NCBI RefSeq assembly: GCF_900747795.2
Contig: NC_041394.2
Location: 338,433,414 to 338,497,413, forward strand
Length of the DNA: 64,000 bases
Direction: 5' to 3'
Source of the DNA: Erpetoichthys calabaricus
Taxonomy: Eukaryota > Chordata > Cladistia > Polypteriformes > Polypteridae
Of the stretch, positions 59,546-64,000 are shown piece by piece. Made by a program: the position numbers and the translations under genes. Below the pieces are notes generated by a model. It worked only from the letters and a program-made list of their open reading frames with translations, was not told where the DNA came from and searched no databases. Positions within the stretch are counted from its first letter, which is position 1, and each line of letters begins with the position of its first letter.

Positions 59546-59863
59546 TTAAGTGTTGATATGACACTGGAGTCCATCCAGCTTGATCTCCATGAACTGGAGA
59601 TTAGCCAGAAGAACAATGGGGACTGTGCCTAGGAAGGATGCCACTGCAGTCAGGCCAGGATATTGCCTCACCTGCTGATGAACACCAATTGTAGCATTCC
59701 AAACAATATCTTCAGATAAATCTGGAAAATGGAGATAGTCAGGAACATAGTTTGGGATTCTCAGGTATGATGTGCAGTCATATTTAATAAAACAGGCAGT
59801 TCCACATAGAAAAATAGAAAGAAAAACACCAACAAAATACACATAATAGGGAGAGAACAACAC
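59546..59863 (-). CDS. Possible Frag1/PGAP2-like membrane exon
   Basis: A minus-strand frame of about 105 codons preceded by an acceptor-like GATGCTGTTTAG. It has a hydrophobic segment (YYVYFVGVFLSIFLCGTACF), then RIPNYVPDYLHFPDL, IVWNATIGVHQQVR and a second hydrophobic stretch (FLGTVPIVLLANLQF). The IPNY...VW...IGVH...R pattern resembles the first loop of the Frag1/DRAM/Sfk1 family (PGAP2 has VPNYLPS...VWRFCIGLH...R). There is no clear ATG or donor. It may be one exon of a nested gene, a captured fragment or chance. Confidence 0.3.
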   Translation of the reverse strand: MLFSPYYVYFVGVFLSIFLCGTACFIKYDCTSYLRIPNYVPDYLHFPDLSEDIVWNATIGVHQQVRQYPGLTAVASFLGTVPIVLLANLQFMEIKLDGLQCHINT

Positions 59864-59912
59864 TAAACAGCATCACATTCAACAGAAACAACATGAGGAG
59901 CAACTGTTATCT

Positions 59913-60106
59913 GTGTGATGATAATGAAAGGCAACAAAGAAACATTTCATAAAGTTAGATTAGTAAATGTCACACAAATACCTAGCTCCATCATTTGTCT
60001 GAATTTTAACAATCTCGTATTTCATACTAGTCACTGTAACCCTTAATAAAGTCCCCTTTCTTGATTATTCTCAAGGGTTCATCAACTAAATGTCCATGCT
60101 GTACAT
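59913..60106. repeat. Diverged intron duplication, copy 1
   Basis: Similar to 62,258-62,445: GTGTGATGA, TCCATCATTTGTCTGAAT, TTTCATACTAGTCA and AAATGTCCATGCTGTAC occur in the same order in both, with moderate divergence. The two copies flank LRR exon 1. Confidence 0.5.
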
Positions 60107-60325
60107 TTGATGTCCCTTCACTTCATTCTAAAAGTAAACTAGTGCTGTGTCCACTGTTTATTTAAATACACACTGACACATAGGGTCTTACTAACTGACA
60201 TGATTACTATGAGCAGAGCTGGACGCAAGCATATGTTCTATGAGCATACTGTAAGCAAGGAAGCACATCAAGAAAATGTAAGAAAAAGGTTTAAGATCTT
60301 CATAGCACATAAATATATTGGAGTA

Positions 60326-60949
60326 CAGTAATCCCTCGCTACTTCGCGGTTCATTTTTCGCGGATTCACGACTTCACGGATTTTATATGTAAGCATATCT
60401 AAATATATAACGTGGATTTTTCGCTGCTTCGCGGGTTTCTGCGGACAATGGGTCTTTTTACTTCTGGTATTTGCTTCCTCAGTTGGTTTGCCCAGTTGAT
60501 TTCATACAAGAGATGCTATTGGCGGATGGCTGAGAAGCTACCCAATCAGAGCACGCAGTTAAGTTCCTGTGTGCTGCTGATTGGTTCAGCGACGGAGTGC
60601 TGCATTAACCAGGAAGTCTCATCTCATTCATTCAGCATTAACGTGCTCTTGCTACTGCATTCAGGGGATTATCACCTTCATCGTCATCATTTTTACTGCG
60701 CAGCATATTCATCACGTCATATATAGCTACGTGTACTTCGCTATACAGTAAGTGTAAACTTATCTACCGATTTCATATTGCTAAGCAGTTGTACCTGTTA
60801 TTAACAGAGTAAAGGGTGGGTTGTAAACAATACAGGGAGGGTTTAAAAACGATAAATAATTAAATAAATATGGTGTCCCTACTTCGCGGAAATTCAGTTA
60901 TCGCGGTCAGCCTTGGAACCTATCTCCTGCGATAAGTGAGGGATTACTG
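60326..60949. mobile_element. Tigger/pogo-like MITE, 624 bp
   Basis: Ends CAGTAATCCCTCGCTACTTC and, inverted, CAGTAATCCCTCACTTATCG, flanked by TA. It shares GATTTTATATGTAAGCATAT and TTGGTTTGCCCAGTTGATTT with the copy at 55,209 but has a different, shorter middle. Confidence 0.8.
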
Positions 60950-61345
60950 TACTAGGTATCAGCACCTGCTTGCACCAGGATCACCTCAATCACGAAGAGT
61001 GTAACGGTAATTGCTATTAATGTGATACCGGTAATGGATAGGTTAGGAACAGAATGTGGCTAGCCACATTTTGAAGCCAGTACGTATTTGTTATTTTGTT
61101 GTTCTTATGGCCCATAAAAATTTGATGTTATTAGACTTGTTGGGCTAATAAGATGCAATTTTGCTGTTTAATGTTATTTAATTAACCACTCTGTTAATGA
61201 TCTAATTTGATCTCCTTTTATGTCCTTCTGGCATCCATTTGTTTGTACACATCTGAAGCTGCAGTCTGTGCTATATAGACACAGCACTTTTATTAAGTGT
61301 GTTAACACTCATATCCATAAAGCCACCAGGGAATAATTCATACAA

Positions 61346-61365
61346 CCCCCCCCCCCCCCCCCCCC
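61346..61365. repeat. Poly-C tract (poly-G on coding strand)
   Basis: Twenty C in a row, starting 30 bp past the splice donor of LRR exon 1. In the pre-mRNA this is an uninterrupted G20 run. Confidence 0.9.
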
Positions 61366-61395
61366 TCACCACCACCAAACTCAGTGTTTACTTAC

Positions 61396-61569
61396 ATCAG
61401 TTTCTCTAGTTTACAGTTTTCATTCCTCATCCCTTCACAGAGCACATCCAGTCCCGAATCCTCCAGGTTATTGCCATTCAGCCTCAGATAAGTCAGTTGT
61501 GAGTGTGGGGCAGAGAGCACAGAGGAGACAACTGAACAACATTCATAAGTGAGATTACATCTATCCAGG
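61396..61569 (-). CDS. NLR gene, leucine-rich-repeat exon 1
   Basis: A 174-bp exon, acceptor TTTCTCTCTATAG and donor CTGAT|GTAAGT. It reads LDRCNLTYECCSVVSSVL, then SQLTYLRLNGNNLEDSGLDV and LCEGMRNENCKLEKLM. It joins in phase to the NACHT-side exon (TT|C, Phe) and to LRR exon 2 (AT|G, Met). It is the first of the four modular repeat exons. Confidence 0.85.
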
Positions 61570-62257
61570 CTATAGAGAGAAAGGGAGAGGAGTGAGGGTA
61601 TGTTTAGCAACAGACCAATGGGCCAAAAGAAGGGTTAAGAGAACTAAATGAAGAGGAAAAAAAAAAAACGAAACAAAACAAACAGTTCACTCTAGTAACA
61701 AAAAGTTGACTGCGGTGTTCATCCATAGTGAAGAACTAACTACCGTGGACAACAAAGCATCTAAGGAATGGGATAAGCAGTCAACAAGAAGTACAAAGAG
61801 CAAGGAAAAAAAAGATGAATTGCTATACTCTTCTGCATTGTGAGATGCAGTTACATAAGCTGTTTAGTAATACAATACTAGAATTGTTCAGAAAAGGAGA
61901 CAATAAAAGTTTGGAGGGTATATACAGTACATCCTAGGTTTATGAAGAAAAAACACATACACATGTATCTAATGGATCTCTATATTACTGACAGATCTCT
62001 CCATATTAAATCCTAACTTCACTTGAGTTTCTCATTTTTTTCCCCCACAAGGTTTCAGGTAATCACAGCATTAAATCAGAAGTAAGGAGTATAGCAAGTG
62101 AGAGCATTTGGGTTCTTTCTCAAATGAAACAAATGTTCTGTGTTCATATATTTTTCTTTATCATGGCCCTGGAGAGTGGCCACATGTTGCATGTTGGTCA
62201 AAGAATGTCATTGATTGTGACATGGTCAGAATACTACCACCATCATCACTGTCACCT

Positions 62258-62445
62258 GCGTGATGACAAAGAGGGACAAAAAGGCACATTTGATAAAGTC
62301 AGAAGAGTACATTTTACACACAGAGCTTGTGACCTCAGTCCACATTAATTTCCATCATTTATCTGAATGCCCACAATCCTTCACTTCATATTAGTCAAGG
62401 TCAGTCTCAAGAGTTTATTAACGAATGTCCATGTTGTCCGACATT
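62258..62445. repeat. Diverged intron duplication, copy 2
   Basis: Partner of 59,913-60,106, same orientation: GCGTGATGA, TCCATCATTTATCTGAAT, CTTCATATTAGTCA and GAATGTCCATGTTGTCC in the same order. Confidence 0.5.
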
Positions 62446-62488
62446 CATGGTCATTTTGTTTCTTTAGTTCATTTTTTAAATTAAAATG

Positions 62489-62866
62489 TGCGACCACAGC
62501 TATTAGCATCAATTGGATGATCATCAATTAATGGAAGGTTACTTCCAGCAAGATGGAGCAACTTGTCATATATTGGCAAGGAGCATGGCAGAAACTGAGT
62601 CCTTCTTTGGCAACAGGGTAATTTCAAAGGGGCTTTGGCCACCATGTTCGCCGGATCTGACACCACCAGGCTTCTTCCTTTGGGGTCTGCTCAAAGGAAA
62701 AGTCTATTGGAACAAGCCTCGCACTGTGGAAGATTTGAAGGAAAACATCCAAAATGAAATTGCTGATATTCCCCCAGAGACACTCGCCGATACATTCAGG
62801 AACATGGAGCGCCGTGTCGAAATGTATCTGGCAGAAAATGGAAACCACTTCCAGCATCGCATGTAA
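62489..62866 (+). pseudogene. Mariner-like transposase C-terminal half
   Basis: The open frame reads GYFQQDGATCHILARSMAE (second catalytic Asp in QQDGAT), then RVISKGLWPPCSPDLTPPGF and FLWGLLKGKVYWNKPRT, and ends with the family C-terminus (RNMERRVEMYLAENGNHFQH). At the third catalytic position, where the family has Asp (SPDLTPxDFFLWG), this copy has Gly, so it is inactive even though the frame is open. The N-terminal helix-turn-helix half is absent. Confidence 0.8.
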
Positions 62867-63124
62867 TGCAATCAATTACAAAAAACGTCAAGGTATAGAG
62901 CTTTTTGTTTTTGGTTCAGATTGCTTTATCCTCACAGGAGTTACAACAGAATATCTGGGGCCTCTTTCGAGTAAATCTCCCTGTACAATTCAAAAGAAAA
63001 AAGCCTGTGTTCCCCACAAAAAATATCTAAGTTCCACTACCTCGCCAACAAGTTTCTGCACACTTCGGGCAAAACAGGGGAAACTAGGTCAGATAATTTT
63101 ATTAAATTATTCATATATCATGTA

Positions 63125-63150
63125 AGCGAGCAGGGGGCAAAGCCCCCTAG
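63125..63150 (+). mobile_element. Helitron 3' terminus, second copy
   Basis: GCGAGCAGGGGGCAAAGCCC then CCTAG followed by T, nearly the same hairpin and CTAG end as the Helitron ending at 36,662. The 5' boundary is not found; the mariner fragment at 62,489 may lie inside it. Confidence 0.7.
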
Positions 63151-63216
63151 TCTAATATAAATAAAAGTACTCCTACATGCAAATAAAAGTAAACCCCTAA
63201 AAGTTGTATTACTCAC

Positions 63217-64000
63217 AAGACTTTAGTGCAGTAGTTGAGGCCTGGCGCTAATCTCCTGATGAACTCTGGGGTGAGATGTGTGGATGACAGGTCAAGTACC
63301 TTAAGTTCTCCACAGCAGCTGATGACGGAGCTCAATACAGCACAGTCCAGAAGAGATAATGTTGATCGACAAAAGTCCATCTCTAAATCCTTCCCTATGG
63401 AATCTCGGATTAATTTCTTATTCGGAGTCTCACACAGCCACTGACACACTAGCAGAGCTTCATTTTTATCTCGGCCCTTTAGGGCCCGTTTTGCTTTGTG
63501 CTTCATCCACTTCAATATCCGTATTGCTGTCTTCCTCTTGGACTCCCCCAGGGTCCACCCTAGTGTTTTAAACACTGACTTCCTGGCCAGTCCTAACAAG
63601 AATTGAGTAAGAATCTTAAACTGTTCATCTTTACACAAGTCCAGCTTCACAAGCAGCTCTTCAATGCCCTCTGATGGTTCAAGGTAGAAGTAAAAGGCAG
63701 CCATAAACTCCTGCAGGGCAAGAGGGTAGAATGTATATGTCATGTGCTCCTGATAGCTTTGTCTCCACAGGAGCCCAGAGAGGAATGAAGAGGTGAGGAC
63801 TGACTGGAGACCAAAGGTGAATATCTCTTGCGTCTCATTTAACACACGAATCTTGTTATCTACAGCATAATATGCCATCTTTGCTAGTTGGATTAAAACC
63901 CTCCTCTGGTTCTCGGTTTCTTGCCTCTGATTGGTAAGGATGATGTGAAAGAACATCACATAGACCTCAGTGAGAGTTCTGGGGGCAGGTCCTCGCTCTT
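63217..64000 (-). CDS. NLR gene, NACHT-side exon (partial)
   Basis: An open frame runs from the window edge on the minus strand to a donor at 63,216 (GTCTT|GTGAGT). It reads RTLTEVYVMFFHIIL, LIQLAKMAYYAVDNK, VLTSSFLSGLLWRQ, YTFYPLALQEFMAAFYFYL and SVFKTLGWTLGESKRK: the winged-helix and second helical domains that follow the NACHT ATPase in fish NLRP/NLRC3-like proteins. It ends in the first LRR (LKVLDLSSTHLTPEFIRRL). Walker motifs and any N-terminal PYD or FISNA part lie beyond the window. Cytosolic sensors of this family trigger inflammasome or NF-kB responses. No stop is seen in 784 bp and all downstream exons join in phase, so it is probably functional. Confidence 0.85.

Noticed and set aside
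62124-62348. 74-codon plus-strand frame
   Set aside because: It overlaps one copy of the diverged intron duplication, and the other copy does not keep the frame.

Overview
The window looks like vertebrate, probably ray-finned fish, nuclear DNA. Genes are split by long introns with GT-AG boundaries, and there is a C2H2 zinc-finger gene and an NLR-type innate-immune gene built from 174-bp leucine-rich-repeat exons. The repeats are fish-like: L2, CR1/Rex-like and I-like LINEs, tRNA-derived SINEs, Harbinger, hAT, Tc1, Tigger-like and Helitron elements. The repeat mixture reminds me of polypterids (bichir or reedfish), but that is recollection, not a search. I see no rRNA, tRNA, CRISPR array or bacterial feature.

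Layout. 1-4.07 kb holds a Tc1 remnant, a possible promoter and first exon (about 0.7-1.4 kb), a SINE with a clean 13-bp target duplication and a LINE tail. 4.07-10.0 kb is one old PIF/Harbinger element with a Myb/SANT-like accessory gene (+) and a HARBI1-type transposase (-) facing each other, split by an I-like LINE and a small hAT element. 10.3-18.1 kb is a two-exon, 432-residue, ten-finger C2H2 protein (+) whose N-terminal exon carries four evenly placed SUMO-consensus motifs. 18.1-27.2 kb has no convincing host gene. It holds a decayed eleventh finger, a 290-bp inverted repeat 98.6% identical over 3 kb, a solo LTR, an L2 LINE with a 296-codon open frame and another LINE end.

27.18-38.88 kb is bounded by inverted CACTGCAAAA ends and looks like one 11.7-kb DNA transposon. 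It carries a ten-exon, now broken gene (+) of a multicopy fish family of unknown function. A LINE, a SINE and a complete 2.5-kb Helitron lie inside it.

39.4-64.0 kb is the 3' part of one NLR gene on the minus strand, running off the right edge: the end of the NACHT region (63.2-64.0 kb), four LRR exons (61.5, 52.7, 52.3, 40.4 kb) and a terminal exon (39.4-39.5 kb). All join in phase. Its introns hold a broken SWIM zinc-finger transposon-type gene (42.4-44.9 kb), LINE, SINE, Tc1-like, foldback hAT and Tigger-like elements, one LTR and one possible LTR, a possible Frag1/PGAP2-like exon, a mariner fragment and a second Helitron terminus.

The two likely working host genes are the zinc-finger gene and the NLR gene. 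Almost everything else is transposon in various stages of decay. Family assignments rest on recognised motifs, not database searches.
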